Origin: Chloroflexia bacterium SDU3-3
GTDB lineage: Bacteria; Chloroflexota; Chloroflexia; Chloroflexales; Roseiflexaceae
Assembly: GCA_009268125.1 (NCBI GenBank)
Contig: WBOU01000001.1
Location: 186,001-250,000, forward strand
DNA: 64,000 bases
Reading direction: 5' to 3'
How positions within the stretch are numbered: position 1 is the first letter of the stretch; every line of letters begins with the position of its first letter. The notes below the pieces were generated by a model. The model saw only the letters and a program-made list of their open reading frames with translations. It was not told where the DNA came from and searched no databases. A program made the position numbers and the translations under genes. Of the stretch, positions 1 through 8,815 are shown in pieces.

Positions 1-1115
1 CCTAGCAGATCCTGGTTCGAGTCGCGGAATCCCAGGCCGCGGCCAATGCCCGACTCGTAGAACGAGGCCGAGCGCGACATGTTGAAGGTGGCCATGCACT
101 GGTAGGCGTTCCAGATGTTCACCATGCGGTTGGTGTGCACGTCGGGCGTGCTGGCCTGGTACAGGCCCAGCAGCTTGTCCCAGTAGGCGCGCAGGGCCGC
201 GAAGGCCGCATCCGCCGCGCTGGCATCCAGGTACTTGGCGATGGTGGGCTTCACCGTGCGCTTGTTGACCGTCTGCGACGTGGGCGGGTCGAACTTCTGG
301 TCGCGCGGGTTCTCGTGGTAGCCCAGCACGAAGGTGACGGTGCGCAACTCGCCGGGGGCCAGCTCCAGCTTCACGTGGTGCGAGCCGATCGGCGCCCAGC
401 CGTGGGCGATCGAGTCGCGCGACTCGCCGCTGGCCACGACGGTGGGGCGGTCCCAGCCGCGGTACGCGCCCAGGAACGACTCGCGCTGGGTGTCGAAGCC
501 CGCCAGCTGCTCCGAGCAGGCGAAGTAGGCGAAGTGGTCGCGCCGCTCGCGGTACTCGGTCTTGTGGTAGATCACGCCATCCTCAACCTCCACCTGGCCG
601 GTGCTGAAGTTGCGCTGGAAGTTGGTGGCGTCGTCCTGAGCGTCCCATAGACAGAACTCGATCGAGGAGAACAGCGAGAGCGCGGCCTTCTGGCTGCGCT
701 GGTTGGTCACCGTGATCTGCCAGATCTCCAGGTTCTCGCCCAGCGGCACAAAGTAGCGGGTCGAGGCCTTGATGCCCTGGTAGGTCGAGCCGATGATCGT
801 GTAGCCCATGCCATGGCGACACGTGTAATCTTCAAGCTCGTTCTGGGTCGGCTGCCACGAGGGCGACCAGAAGCTGCCCGAGGCGTTGTCGCGCAGGTAC
901 AGATAGCGACCGCCCGTGTCGAAGGGCACATTGTTGTAGCGGTAGCGGGTCAGGCGGCGAAGGCGGGCGTCGCGGTAGAACGAGTAGCCGCCCGCCGTAT
1001 TGGAGATCAGACCAAAGTACGACTCGCAGCCCAGGTAGTTGATCCAGGGCAGCGGCGTATCGGGCTGCGTAATCACGTATTCGCGCTGCTCGTCATCGAA
1101 AAAGCCATAGCGCAT
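1..1115 (-). CDS. GH94 cellobiose phosphorylase, N-terminal part (cut by window edge)
   Basis: Cytosolic inverting phosphorylase that splits cellobiose with phosphate into glucose 1-phosphate and glucose. The first 371 residues are present; the family is about 810 residues, so the catalytic (alpha/alpha)6 barrel with its Asp lies beyond the window. The start is clear: MRYGFFDDEQREYVIT, with AAGGAG just upstream at about 1123-1128. Highly conserved GH94 stretches are visible: PWINYLG near residue 24, ISNTAGGYSFYRDAR near 37, TRYRYNNVP near 56, NFQRNFSTG near 165, VIYHKTEYRERR near 181, and RMVNIWNAYQCM and FNMSRSASFYESG close to the cut. It is transcribed away from the mannan-type genes at 4.4-10 kb. 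Together with the 2-epimerase it suggests a shared cello/manno-oligosaccharide pathway. Cellobiose rather than cellodextrin or chitobiose specificity is inferred from overall likeness to clostridial CbpA. Confidence 0.93.
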   Translation of the reverse strand, partial: MRYGFFDDEQREYVITQPDTPLPWINYLGCESYFGLISNTAGGYSFYRDARLRRLTRYRYNNVPFDTGGRYLYLRDNASGSFWSPSWQPTQNELEDYTCRHGMGYTIIGSTYQGIKASTRYFVPLGENLEIWQITVTNQRSQKAALSLFSSIEFCLWDAQDDATNFQRNFSTGQVEVEDGVIYHKTEYRERRDHFAYFACSEQLAGFDTQRESFLGAYRGWDRPTVVASGESRDSIAHGWAPIGSHHVKLELAPGELRTVTFVLGYHENPRDQKFDPPTSQTVNKRTVKPTIAKYLDASAADAAFAALRAYWDKLLGLYQASTPDVHTNRMVNIWNAYQCMATFNMSRSASFYESGIGRGLGFRDSNQDLL

Positions 1116-1412
1116 AGACCGAATCTCCTTGATTCACTACATACCCACACCAATCGTAGGGGGATAAAGCTGTGTGGATCTACAGATAATAAGCCGCTTT
1201 ACCCCACGGCGCAGCACGCCACAGCGCAGCGCCGATTAAACCACAAGACCTCCAGAAACGCAATTTACCCGCACTGGGCCTCGTGCGTGCCCACAGCGCC
1301 CGCAGCGACAACAAAAAAGTTCGCATCTGAATGCGCTATAGACCACTCTCTATTAAAACATAGGGCATGTGGGCGGGGAAGTGCTCTTGCGATATAGCCA
1401 GCGATACCAAAG

Positions 1413-1460
1413 TGATATATCACCAGCTTGTGCGAACACGCACAAGCTGGTGATGTATCG
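1413..1460. repeat. long perfect hairpin in intergenic space
   Basis: Inverted repeat with 16 perfectly paired bases (1419-1434 with 1439-1454) around the 4-base loop AACA. Wobble pairs extend it to 22 pairs. The outer part contains the palindrome TGATATATCA. No T-tract follows on either strand, so it is not a classical terminator. It lies in the 443-base gap between GH94 and the DUF4386 gene. Apart from this and the terminator at 1507 I see no gene in that gap. Confidence 0.6.
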
Positions 1461-1506
1461 ATGCCGGGTATGCCTCGTGCCGCCAGAGCTATGCCCGCTC
1501 AACGCG

Positions 1507-1538
1507 CAGGGGGATGGGCGTAGCTGCCCATCCCCCTG
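1507..1538 (-). terminator. hairpin downstream of DUF4386 gene
   Basis: A 13-bp GC-rich stem (1507-1519 with 1526-1538, loop GTAGCT) starts about 20 bases past the stop codon of the DUF4386 gene. There is no T-run, so termination strength is uncertain. Confidence 0.45.
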
Positions 1539-1558
1539 GAAAGATCGCGCTGGGTCGC

Positions 1559-2272
1559 CTAGCCCGCCCCGCCGCGCGATCCGGCGCGCAGCAGCAGCAG
1601 CGCGCCCACCGCCACCAGCCAGATCGCCCAGACCATGTAGCTCACCGCATTGATCGGGCCTGCGGCGCTCCACCCGGCTGGCTCAAGCAGGCCGACAAGC
1701 ACCCCTCCGGCGCACGCCGCCCCCAGCCAGCCCAGCCACGCTGGTATCAGCCGCGTGCGGCCAAGCGCCCCGGCGATCAGCACCGTCCACAGGCCGGTGA
1801 ACAGATAGCCCAGGTGCTCACCAATGGCCATGCCAGCGTAGCGGTTGAACACGTCAAAGATCAGCGCCGCCATATCGCGCTGGGCCGCCGTCGCCGCCGG
1901 GTCCAGGTACGATCCAGCCAGCGAGGGCACTAGGAAGCTCCAGCGCAGGAAGCCGAGGCCTTGGACAAGCCCGGCCAGCACACCCAGCACCGAGGCCAGC
2001 CCGAGGTACCAGGGCGGCTGGCGCTCGGCCAGGGCGGTGTGCAGCAGCACCACCACCGGGATGAACAGCAGCGCCGTGAGCGTGAGCGTGTACCAGATCG
2101 CGATCAGGCGCGGGCCGCCAGCCTGAAATTGCACAAACACCGCCGACACAGGCTGCCGCAGGATCGCCGGATAGTCGAACAGCACCTGTAGCAGCGTAAA
2201 GCAGACCATAAACAACATCGGGATGCCGATCAGCAGCACGCCGGTTATGCGCTGGATAGACAGCTTCTCCAT
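1559..2272 (-). CDS. DUF4386-like integral membrane protein
   Basis: Predicted inner-membrane protein of 237 residues with about six or seven hydrophobic helices. The first is near residues 8-30 (TGVLLIGIPMLFMVCFTLL) and the last near 210-230, ending in a short basic tail. The pattern, including the conserved early helix and the YAGMAIGEHLGYLFTGLW segment near 145, fits DUF4386. I chose the start at 2272 because AGGAGAGG lies 6-12 bases upstream; an in-frame ATG at 2293 has no ribosome site. It follows the TetR gene by 29 bases on the same strand, so the two are probably cotranscribed and controlled by the TetR protein. Function unknown. Confidence 0.75.
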   Translation of the reverse strand: MEKLSIQRITGVLLIGIPMLFMVCFTLLQVLFDYPAILRQPVSAVFVQFQAGGPRLIAIWYTLTLTALLFIPVVVLLHTALAERQPPWYLGLASVLGVLAGLVQGLGFLRWSFLVPSLAGSYLDPAATAAQRDMAALIFDVFNRYAGMAIGEHLGYLFTGLWTVLIAGALGRTRLIPAWLGWLGAACAGGVLVGLLEPAGWSAAGPINAVSYMVWAIWLVAVGALLLLRAGSRGGAG

Positions 2273-2301
2273 TCGCCTCTCCTTATTGATCAATCAATAT
2301 G

Positions 2302-2886
2302 CTAGCGGATAATCAGCGGGCTAAGCACCTGCATCATCAGCTCCACGCCGTAGGCAAGCTGGGCCTCATCGACCGCGCGGCCGCTCACCTCCAAGTTTGG
2401 CAGCCAGAACTCGGTGACGATCCAGCAGAGCTCGGCCACGCGGCCGAGCTCCTGCGGGTCGGCGGGCGAGCGCAGCACCCCCGCCGCCACAAACGCCGCG
2501 AAGAGCTGCTCGAAGCCCTGGTAGCCGCGCTGGCGCACCGCCATATAGGCCTCGTGCAGGGCCGCGTCGCGCCGCAGCAGCACGATCAGCTCGCGGTACA
2601 CAAAGCGGTACTGCCACAGCCCCGCGAAGTTGGCCTGCACCAGCCGCCGCAGGTCGGCCAGGGTGGGCGGTAGGCCGTCGGGCAGATCGTAGATCTGATC
2701 CCACATCCCAAACAGGCGCTCGCAGATGATCGCGCGGATGATCGCATCCTTGTTGCGAAAGTGGTAGTACAGGTTGCCTGGGCTGATCCCCAGCTGGCTG
2801 GCGATATGGTTGGTCGACACTGGCGCGGTGCCCTGCTCGTTGAAAAGCTCAAGCGCTACATCCAGAATTCGCTCGCGTGTGGCCAT
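2302..2886 (-). CDS. TetR/AcrR-family transcriptional regulator
   Basis: 194-residue one-component repressor. The N-terminal TetR helix-turn-helix is clear (TRERILDVALELFNEQG at residue 3, then IASQLGISPGNLYYHFRNKD at 28-47). A helical ligand-binding domain follows. Its gene is divergent from an SDR/epimerase gene at 2967. Two palindromes, TAGAGTA-2-TACTCTA (2903-2918) and a one-mismatch copy (2929-2944), lie between them, one in the spacer of each divergent promoter. This strongly suggests that it represses itself, the downstream DUF4386 gene and the SDR gene. The ribosome site GAGGAG is close to the ATG (3 bases). Ligand unknown. Confidence 0.9.
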   Translation of the reverse strand: MATRERILDVALELFNEQGTAPVSTNHIASQLGISPGNLYYHFRNKDAIIRAIICERLFGMWDQIYDLPDGLPPTLADLRRLVQANFAGLWQYRFVYRELIVLLRRDAALHEAYMAVRQRGYQGFEQLFAAFVAAGVLRSPADPQELGRVAELCWIVTEFWLPNLEVSGRAVDEAQLAYGVELMMQVLSPLIIR

Positions 2887-2893
2887 AGTCTCC

Positions 2894-2922
2894 TCGACAA
2901 AATAGAGTATTTACTCTAAAAT
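2894..2922 (+). promoter_or_regulatory. promoter of SDR gene with TetR operator 1 in spacer
   Basis: TCGACA (2894-2899), a 17-bp spacer, TAAAAT (2917-2922). The perfect palindrome TAGAGTA-TT-TACTCTA at 2903-2918 fills the spacer, an ideal place for a repressor. Confidence 0.55.
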
Positions 2923-2924
2923 AG

Positions 2925-2953
2925 AGAGTAGAGCATTTACTCTAATCTGTCAA
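2925..2953 (-). promoter_or_regulatory. promoter of TetR/DUF4386 operon with TetR operator 2 in spacer
   Basis: Read on the minus strand: TTGACA (2953-2948), 17 bp, TACTCT (2930-2925). The second palindrome (2929-2944, TAGAGCA-TT-TACTCTA, one mismatch) overlaps the spacer. The two operator centres are 26 bp apart. Confidence 0.55.
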
Positions 2954-2966
2954 GAGGAGCAACCCT

Positions 2967-3905
2967 ATGAGCGCAGAGCTCCATGTCATCTTTGGAACCG
3001 GGCCGCTGGGGCACTGGACTGCCAAGACGCTGCTGGCCCTAGGCAGGCGCGTGCGCATGGTCAACCGCAGCGGCACAAGCGCCGCCGCACCCGCCGGGGC
3101 CGAGCTTGCCCAGGGCGACGCCTACGACCAAACCAGCGTGCGCCAGCTGACCGCAGGGGCTACGGCAGTCTACCAGTGCGCCCAGCCACCCTACCACCAG
3201 TGGGAGGGCAACTTCCCGCGCCTGCAGCAGCGCATCCTGGAGGGCGCGGCTGCAGCGGGAGCCAAGCTGATCGTGGCCGAGAATCTCTACGCCTACGGCG
3301 AGCCTGCGGGCAAGGCCTTCACCGAGCAGACGCCCTACGCCGCCCACACCAAGAAGGGCCGCATCCGCCAGGCCATGACCGAGGCGTTATTTGCCGCCCA
3401 CCGGCGCGGCGATCTGCGCGTGGCCAGCGCGCGCGGCTCCGATTTCTTCGGGCCACACGACCAGATCTCGCACCAGATGATCTTTCAGCCCGCGCTGCGC
3501 GGCAGGCGGCTGACCATGCTGGGCAGGCTCGATCAGCCGCACACCTTCACCTATGTGGCCGACTTCGGCAGGGCGCTGGCCACCCTGGGCACCGACGACC
3601 GGGGCCTGGGCCGCCCCTGGCATGTGCCGAGCGCCCCGCCCGTCACCCAGGCTCAGCTGGCGGCGCTGCTGGCCGAGCTGCTGGGGCGGCCCGTGCGGGC
3701 CAGCGGCGCGGGGGCGCTGCTGCTGCGGCTGGTGGACCTGGCCAGCCCAGCCGTGGCCGAGAGCGTCGAGATGCTCTACGAGTGGAGCCAGCCATTTGTG
3801 ATGGACAGCCGCGACTTCAGCCAGACCTTCGGCAGCCAGCCGACGCCGCTGCGCGATGCGCTGGGCGAAAGCCTGGCGTGGAGCCGCGCCCAGCTCGGGC
3901 GGTAG
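2967..3905 (+). CDS. NAD(P)-dependent epimerase/dehydratase-like SDR protein
   Basis: 312-residue extended/atypical short-chain dehydrogenase-reductase. The Rossmann nucleotide site is seen at the N-terminus (HVIFGTGPLGHWTAKTL, residues 6-22), and the NRSG turn near 34 suggests NADP preference. LIVAENLYAYGEP near 100-112 corresponds to the substrate/active-site strand and Tyr region. The C-terminal half is the variable substrate domain. The start is supported by GAGGAG 8 bases upstream. It is divergent from a TetR regulator whose operator sits in this gene's promoter, so it is probably induced by that regulator's ligand. Substrate unknown; it resembles uncharacterised NAD-dependent epimerases often paired with TetR genes. 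Confidence 0.82.
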   Translation: MSAELHVIFGTGPLGHWTAKTLLALGRRVRMVNRSGTSAAAPAGAELAQGDAYDQTSVRQLTAGATAVYQCAQPPYHQWEGNFPRLQQRILEGAAAAGAKLIVAENLYAYGEPAGKAFTEQTPYAAHTKKGRIRQAMTEALFAAHRRGDLRVASARGSDFFGPHDQISHQMIFQPALRGRRLTMLGRLDQPHTFTYVADFGRALATLGTDDRGLGRPWHVPSAPPVTQAQLAALLAELLGRPVRASGAGALLLRLVDLASPAVAESVEMLYEWSQPFVMDSRDFSQTFGSQPTPLRDALGESLAWSRAQLGR

Positions 3906-3913
3906 CACCCCAG

Positions 3914-3939
3914 GCCCCGCATGCCAGCTCGTGCGGGGC
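3914..3939 (+). terminator. hairpin downstream of SDR gene
   Basis: Stem GCCCCGCA/TGCGGGGC (3914-3921 with 3932-3939), 8 bases after the SDR stop codon. No T-run. Confidence 0.4.
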
Positions 3940-4023
3940 TATCGCTCCCCATATGGCCCCGCTCCGGTGAGCATTTCGAAACCATAGCGCAGCCTGAGAC
4001 TAAAAATTTTAATTAAAAGACAC

Positions 4024-4052
4024 TTGACCATTTAGATCGCTTGATCTATAAT
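4024..4052 (+). promoter_or_regulatory. strong sigma-70 promoter with palindrome, upstream of lacI-type gene
   Basis: TTGACC (4024-4029), exactly 17 bp, then the perfect -10 TATAAT (4047-4052). The spacer holds the palindrome TAGATC-GCTT-GATCTA (4033-4048). The expected start near 4059 leaves a leader of about 320 bases before the LacI-type start codon. I see no credible gene in that leader. It contains an isolated AAGGAGG at about 4181 followed only by a two-codon TTG frame. Confidence 0.7.
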
Positions 4053-4381
4053 TATTCCTACAGGGGCCAGAAACTTTCATAGGCATAGATGCACAGACAG
4101 AAGCGTTTTTAGGCATTCACAATGGCTAAAACGATATCTATTCTTATGAAAAGTCCGGATCATTTCGATCACGGTTCCGAAGGAGGTTGTCTTAAAACTT
4201 TAGATAAAATTTCACGCATCGGCAGTAGCCTTCTGGAACCAGCCTCGGATCATCGGCAGGGCTTGCGTCACCGCACCAGAACCAGCAAAGCACCGACATT
4301 TTCATCAGATCAAAGGCGAGCAACGACCTGCGCTATACTATGGTTCAATTTTTACGACCAATGATACAGAAGGACGATCGT

Positions 4382-5416
4382 ATGGCGCGACGGATCACGC
4401 TTGAGGAGATCGCGCGGGAAAGTGGTGTCTCGCTTGCGACAGTTTCTCTGGTGCTGCGCGACAAGCCCGGCGTCAACGCCGAGACCCGCCGCCGCGTGCT
4501 GGAGACGGCACGCGACCTAGGGTATCGCAAGAAACGCTCGACCGAGCAGGCCAGCCAGAAGGACATCCAGCAGATCGGGGTGATCATGAAGGCGCGAGCC
4601 GATGACATCCCGCAGTCGAACCCCTTCTACAGCCCTGTGCTGGCAGGCATCGAATATGTCTGCCGCAAGCAGCATATCAACCTGCTCTACGCCACGGTGC
4701 CGGTGGATGCCGAGAACCACGTGGCCGAGCTGCCGCGAATCCTGCAGGAGCAGGCGCTAGACGGCATGCTGCTGGTGGGTACCTTTGTCGACACCACGCT
4801 GGCCCAGATCATCCACAACGATGCCCAGCCGATCGTGCTGGTCGATGCCTACATCGCCGAGAACGGCTACGACTCGGTGATCACCGACAACTTCGCCGGT
4901 GCCTACCAGGCGGTATCGTACCTGATCGACAAGGGCCACCGCGACATCGGGCTGGTGGCCAGCCTGCCGCATTCCTACCCGAGTATCTCCGAGCGACGGC
5001 GGGGCTACATCCAGGCGCTCGCCGATCGAGGCATCGCCGCATGCTACTTCGCCGACAGCCACCTGCGCCGCGCCGACGCAGCCGAGGCCACGCTCCAGCT
5101 GCTCGAAGACTCGCCCCACATCACTGCGCTATTCTGCTGCAACGATGATACGGCGATCGGCGTGCTTCAGGCCCTGCAGTCCGCTGGAAGGCGTGTGCCC
5201 GAAGATATCTCGCTTATTGGCTTTGATGATACTGACCCCGCAGCATATGTCGTACCAGCCTTGACGACCATGCAGGTGGACAAAGTCGGCCTCGGGCGCA
5301 TCGCAGTGCAGCTGCTGATGAACCGCATCGAGATGACGGACGCTGGCCTAGTGACATCGGTCATCCGCCCGCTGCTGATCGAACGGCAGTCGGTGCAGGG
5401 GCCTCGCCCTGCCTAG
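4382..5416 (+). CDS. LacI-family transcriptional regulator
   Basis: 344-residue sugar-responsive repressor. The N-terminal LacI helix-turn-helix is at residues 4-25 ([20 protein letters not shown]), followed by the hinge and a periplasmic-binding-protein-like effector domain ([11 protein letters not shown] near 60; [19 protein letters not shown] near 280, the typical C-terminal subdomain signature). I chose the ATG at 4382 because AAGGA lies 7-8 bases upstream and the HTH begins at once; an upstream in-frame ATG at 4340 has no such support. The gene precedes GH130, GH5 and epimerase genes and probably controls them, answering to a manno- or cello-oligosaccharide. The palindrome in its own promoter suggests autoregulation. 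Confidence 0.93.
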   Translation: MARRITLEEIARESGVSLATVSLVLRDKPGVNAETRRRVLETARDLGYRKKRSTEQASQKDIQQIGVIMKARADDIPQSNPFYSPVLAGIEYVCRKQHINLLYATVPVDAENHVAELPRILQEQALDGMLLVGTFVDTTLAQIIHNDAQPIVLVDAYIAENGYDSVITDNFAGAYQAVSYLIDKGHRDIGLVASLPHSYPSISERRRGYIQALADRGIAACYFADSHLRRADAAEATLQLLEDSPHITALFCCNDDTAIGVLQALQSAGRRVPEDISLIGFDDTDPAAYVVPALTTMQVDKVGLGRIAVQLLMNRIEMTDAGLVTSVIRPLLIERQSVQGPRPA

Positions 5417-5504
5417 CGCCCGATATGCCGCTGAAGGCTGCCCTGCCGCTATCGCTGGTGCCCAGTGCGCGCACATCTCTACTTCAATGAGGAGTACTAC
5501 CACA

Positions 5505-6500
5505 ATGGTGACGACCACAACCACAGAACCGACCATCCTCGGCAGCGCACTGCCCAACATCCCCTGGCAGGAACGCCCGGCTGGCTGCAGCGACGTGGTA
5601 TGGCGCTACGACGCCAACCCGATCATCCCGCGCAACGCCACCCCCACATCCAACAGCGTGTTCAACAGCGCCGTGGTGCCCTTCGAGGGCGGCTTCGCCG
5701 GCGTGTTCCGCTGCGACAACCGCAACCGCGACATGAACCTGCACCGCGGCTTCAGCAAGGATGGCATCAGCTGGGAGCTGGACCCCACCCCGATCACCTT
5801 CGAGGGCGACCCCGAGGTGACGCAGCTGGTCTACCGCTACGACCCGCGCGTGACCTGGCTGGAGGATCGCTACTACATCTCGTGGTGCAACGGCTACCAC
5901 GGCCCGACGATCGGCGTGGGCTACACCTACGACTTCAAGACCTTCCACCAGCTTGAGAACGCCTTCCTGCCCTACAACCGCAACGGCGTGATCTTCCCGC
6001 GCAAGATCAACGGCAACTACGCCATGTATAGCCGCCCGAGCGACACTGGCCACACGCCGTTCGGCGACATCTTCTACAGCGAGAGCCCCGACATGACCTA
6101 CTGGGGCAAGCACCGCTGGGTGCTCGGCCCCAAGGGCGGCTGGCAGGCCACCAAGACCGGCGCTGGCCCGACGCCGATCGAGACCAAGGATGGCTGGCTG
6201 CTGTTCTACCATGGCGTGCTGAACTCGTGCAACGGCTTCGTCTACAGCTTTGGCGCGGCCCTGCTCGACATCGACCAGCCCTGGAAGGTGCTGCACCGCA
6301 CCGCGCCCTACCTGCTCTCGCCGCAGACGCTGTACGAGTGCGTGGGCGATGTGCCCAATGTGGCCTTCCCCTGCGCCGCGCTGGTGGATGCGCCCACAGG
6401 CCGCATCGCGCTCTACTACGGCGCTGCCGACACCGTCACCGGCCTGGCCTTCTGCCAGGTGGATGAGGTGATCGACTTCATCAAGTCAAACTCGCTCTAG
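5505..6500 (+). CDS. GH130 beta-1,4-mannooligosaccharide/mannosyl phosphorylase
   Basis: 331-residue five-bladed beta-propeller phosphorylase that splits beta-1,4-mannosyl bonds with phosphate, giving mannose 1-phosphate in the cytosol. Signatures are NPIIPRN near residue 26, [12 protein letters not shown] near 36, the conserved [16 protein letters not shown] near 103-118 (its Asp is the likely proton donor of GH130), and [20 protein letters not shown] near 220. Length and motifs fit the mannooligosaccharide phosphorylase branch (GH130_2) better than the longer mannosylglucose phosphorylases. I chose the ATG at 5505 because AGGAG lies 10 bases upstream; an ATG at 5487 overlaps that site. No signal peptide. 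It sits between the LacI regulator and the mannanase, which supplies its substrate. Confidence 0.9.
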   Translation: MVTTTTTEPTILGSALPNIPWQERPAGCSDVVWRYDANPIIPRNATPTSNSVFNSAVVPFEGGFAGVFRCDNRNRDMNLHRGFSKDGISWELDPTPITFEGDPEVTQLVYRYDPRVTWLEDRYYISWCNGYHGPTIGVGYTYDFKTFHQLENAFLPYNRNGVIFPRKINGNYAMYSRPSDTGHTPFGDIFYSESPDMTYWGKHRWVLGPKGGWQATKTGAGPTPIETKDGWLLFYHGVLNSCNGFVYSFGAALLDIDQPWKVLHRTAPYLLSPQTLYECVGDVPNVAFPCAALVDAPTGRIALYYGAADTVTGLAFCQVDEVIDFIKSNSL

Positions 6501-6512
6501 TCGCTCTCGCGC

Positions 6513-6536
6513 AGCCCCGCTCACCCCAGCGGGGCT
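6513..6536 (+). terminator. hairpin after GH130 gene
   Basis: Stem AGCCCCGCT/AGCGGGGCT (6513-6521 with 6528-6536) 12 bases past the stop. No T-run; may be partial. A short palindrome TACAG-TG-CTGTA at 6571-6582, ahead of the mannanase, is a possible operator. Confidence 0.4.
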
Positions 6537-6615
6537 GAACACGCTCCGTAGCCTTATCAACTCCTACACATACAGTGCTGTACTATCCGCATGTCTCGGA
6601 AGGAGTGGCCGATCA

Positions 6616-8613
6616 ATGGTGAATCGACTCGTACGTGTCGGAAGCGTCATCGCTGCACTTCTCTTCTCCCTTCAGGCCTTCGCCGCGCCGACGGCGGCCC
6701 AAACCACCAGCCCTGCCCAGCAGGGCTTTGTCACCCGATCCGGCTCGAAGCTGCTACTGAACGGCAAGACGTTCCGCTTCGCAGGCAGCAACAACTACTA
6801 CTTGGTCTACCAGTCGCAGGCCATGGCCGACGACGTGCTGGAGAAGGCCGCCGCCAATGGCTACCAGGTGATGCGGCTCTGGGGCTCGATCGACATCGGC
6901 AACCAGGATGACAGCAACTCGATCAACGGCAAGGCCAACGGCATCTACTTCCAGTACTTCGACCCCGCCACCGGCCAGCCCGCCTACAACGACGGCGCGG
7001 ATGGGCTGCAGCGGCTCGACTATGTGCTGGCCAAGGCCCAGTCGCTCGGCCTGAAGGTGGTCATCCCCTTCGTGAACAACTGGAACAACTTCGGCGGCAT
7101 GGATCAGTATGTGCGCTGGAAGGGCGGCCAGTACCACGACGAGTTCTACACCGACCCAACGATCCGCGCGTGGTACAAGGGCTGGATCAGCCACCTGCTG
7201 AACCGCACCAACAGCATCACCGGCGTGCAGTACAAGAACGACCCAACGATCATGACGTGGGAGCTGGGCAACGAGCCGCGCTGCAAGTCGGCGGGCGTCT
7301 ACCCCCAGTCCGATACCTGCACCACCCAGACGATCACCGACTGGGCCGATGAGATGTCCACCTACATCAAGACCATCGACCAGAACCACCTGGTGAGCGT
7401 GGGCGACGAGGGCTTCTACTGCGACCCCAACGCGGCCAACTGGATCGACCGCTGCGGCGAGGGCGTGGACACCCTGGCCCTGACCGCGCTGCCCAACATC
7501 GACGTGATGTCGCTGCACCTCTACCCCGAGGGCTGGGGCCAGACCACCGAGTGGGCCACCGAGTTTCTGGTGAAGCACGTGAAGGACGCCCGCAAGCTCA
7601 AGAAGCCGGTGATGCTGGGCGAGTTCGGCCTGACCAACAAGGCCACGCGCAACCCGATCTACCAGACATGGACCGACGAGTTCTACAAGGCGGGCGGCAA
7701 CGGCGCGCTGTTCTGGATGCTGGCCGGCACGCAGGATAACGGCACGCTCTACCCCGACTACGACGGACACAACATCTACTGCCCCAGCCCGATCTGCACC
7801 ACCATCGCCAACTTCGCCAAGAAGATGGGAGGCAAGGCCACGACCTTCCCGCCGGTGGCCGACGACGATCTGGCCGAGACCGCGTTTGGCACGCCGGTGT
7901 CGATCACGCCGCTGGGCAACGACATCCGCTACGGCGGCGCGACGATCAGCTACAAGTCGCTGGACCTTGACCCGGCCACCGCCGGGCGGCAGACCAGCTA
8001 CGCCAGCGGCAGCGGCAGCTTCGTGCTGCAGATCGACGGCACCATCCTGTTCACGCCCGCCAGCGGCTTCTCGGGCAAGGCCAAGGCCAGCTACACCATC
8101 AAGGACAGCAGCGCCCGGCTCTCGAACGTGGCCACCATCCTGATCACGGTGAAGCCCGACCCCAACGGCGCGCTCACGCTGTTCTCGTTCGAGGATGGCA
8201 CCGAGTCGTGGGGGCCAGCCAGCTGGCAGGCCAGCGCGGGCAGCGTGGCCCAGACCAGCAGCTTCGTCACCCATGGCAGCTACGGCCTGCACATCAGCGC
8301 CAATGAGGACGCATGGTTCGGCCTGCAGACCAGCGAGCTGGTGAACCTAACCGGCAAGACCGAGCTGAAGTACGACATCCAGACCGGCGACACCGGCGTC
8401 TCATCCAGCGTGGCGCTCCAGCTGGGCGACAGCTGGGACTGGTGCCAGGGGCCGTGGAACTGGGTCAATAGCGGCACCAGCACCACCGTCACCCTCGACC
8501 TAACCGCCCTAACATGCACCTCGGGCGGCGCGCCCAACCTGAGCCAGCTGCGCGCCTTCTACATCTACTTCGGCGCTGGCCAGTACGACATCGACAACAT
8601 CCGCGCCCAGTAG
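6616..8613 (+). CDS. secreted GH5 endo-beta-1,4-mannanase with Ig-like and carbohydrate-binding domains
   Basis: 665-residue exported enzyme that cuts beta-1,4-mannan chains outside the cell. A Sec signal peptide covers residues 1-23 (cleavage likely after AFA). The GH5 barrel spans about 37-410. The acid/base Glu is E220 in WELGNEPR and the nucleophile is E336 in VMLGEFGL, the usual GH5_7/8 mannanase pattern. A linker and a cadherin/Ig-like module follow (about 415-515; PPVADDDLAETAFGTPV and YTIKDSS). The C-terminal 145 residues (FSFEDGTESWG to YDIDNIRAQ) are a jelly-roll-like module like mannan-binding CBM27-type domains; the CBM family is inferred. AAGGAG lies 10 bases before the start. 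The products would feed the GH130 phosphorylase and the 2-epimerase. No sugar transporter is present in the window. Confidence 0.92.
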   Translation: MVNRLVRVGSVIAALLFSLQAFAAPTAAQTTSPAQQGFVTRSGSKLLLNGKTFRFAGSNNYYLVYQSQAMADDVLEKAAANGYQVMRLWGSIDIGNQDDSNSINGKANGIYFQYFDPATGQPAYNDGADGLQRLDYVLAKAQSLGLKVVIPFVNNWNNFGGMDQYVRWKGGQYHDEFYTDPTIRAWYKGWISHLLNRTNSITGVQYKNDPTIMTWELGNEPRCKSAGVYPQSDTCTTQTITDWADEMSTYIKTIDQNHLVSVGDEGFYCDPNAANWIDRCGEGVDTLALTALPNIDVMSLHLYPEGWGQTTEWATEFLVKHVKDARKLKKPVMLGEFGLTNKATRNPIYQTWTDEFYKAGGNGALFWMLAGTQDNGTLYPDYDGHNIYCPSPICTTIANFAKKMGGKATTFPPVADDDLAETAFGTPVSITPLGNDIRYGGATISYKSLDLDPATAGRQTSYASGSGSFVLQIDGTILFTPASGFSGKAKASYTIKDSSARLSNVATILITVKPDPNGALTLFSFEDGTESWGPASWQASAGSVAQTSSFVTHGSYGLHISANEDAWFGLQTSELVNLTGKTELKYDIQTGDTGVSSSVALQLGDSWDWCQGPWNWVNSGTSTTVTLDLTALTCTSGGAPNLSQLRAFYIYFGAGQYDIDNIRAQ

Positions 8614-8621
8614 CGCGGCGC

Positions 8622-8663
8622 AGCCGCCGCACCGCGCATGGACGCATGCGTGGTGCGGCGGCT
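8622..8663 (+). terminator. two-tier hairpin after mannanase
   Basis: Outer stem AGCCGCCGCACC/GGTGCGGCGGCT (8622-8633 with 8652-8663) and inner stem CGCATG/CATGCG (8635-8640 with 8645-8650), 8 bases past the stop codon. It separates the mannanase from the epimerase gene. Confidence 0.5.
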
Positions 8664-8815
8664 ACGAGCACGTGTATGAAAAGAAAACCGCAAAAAGCTG
8701 GCAAGATCACGATTCTCAACCATTTTCCAGTTGCAGAGCAAAGAAACTACATCTATTATTTGTTGTGTTCATTTCGCTATTATTGACACTACCTTGGATG
8801 AATAGGGATACGATT

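Noticed and set aside
4122-4364. 80-codon frame in the leader of the LacI gene
   Set aside because: No ribosome site, no domain-like composition; the AAGGAGG at 4181 lies inside it and leads to no useful frame.
6754-8292. 512-codon minus-strand frame opposite the mannanase
   Set aside because: Antisense shadow; the plus-strand protein has signal peptide and catalytic Glu residues.
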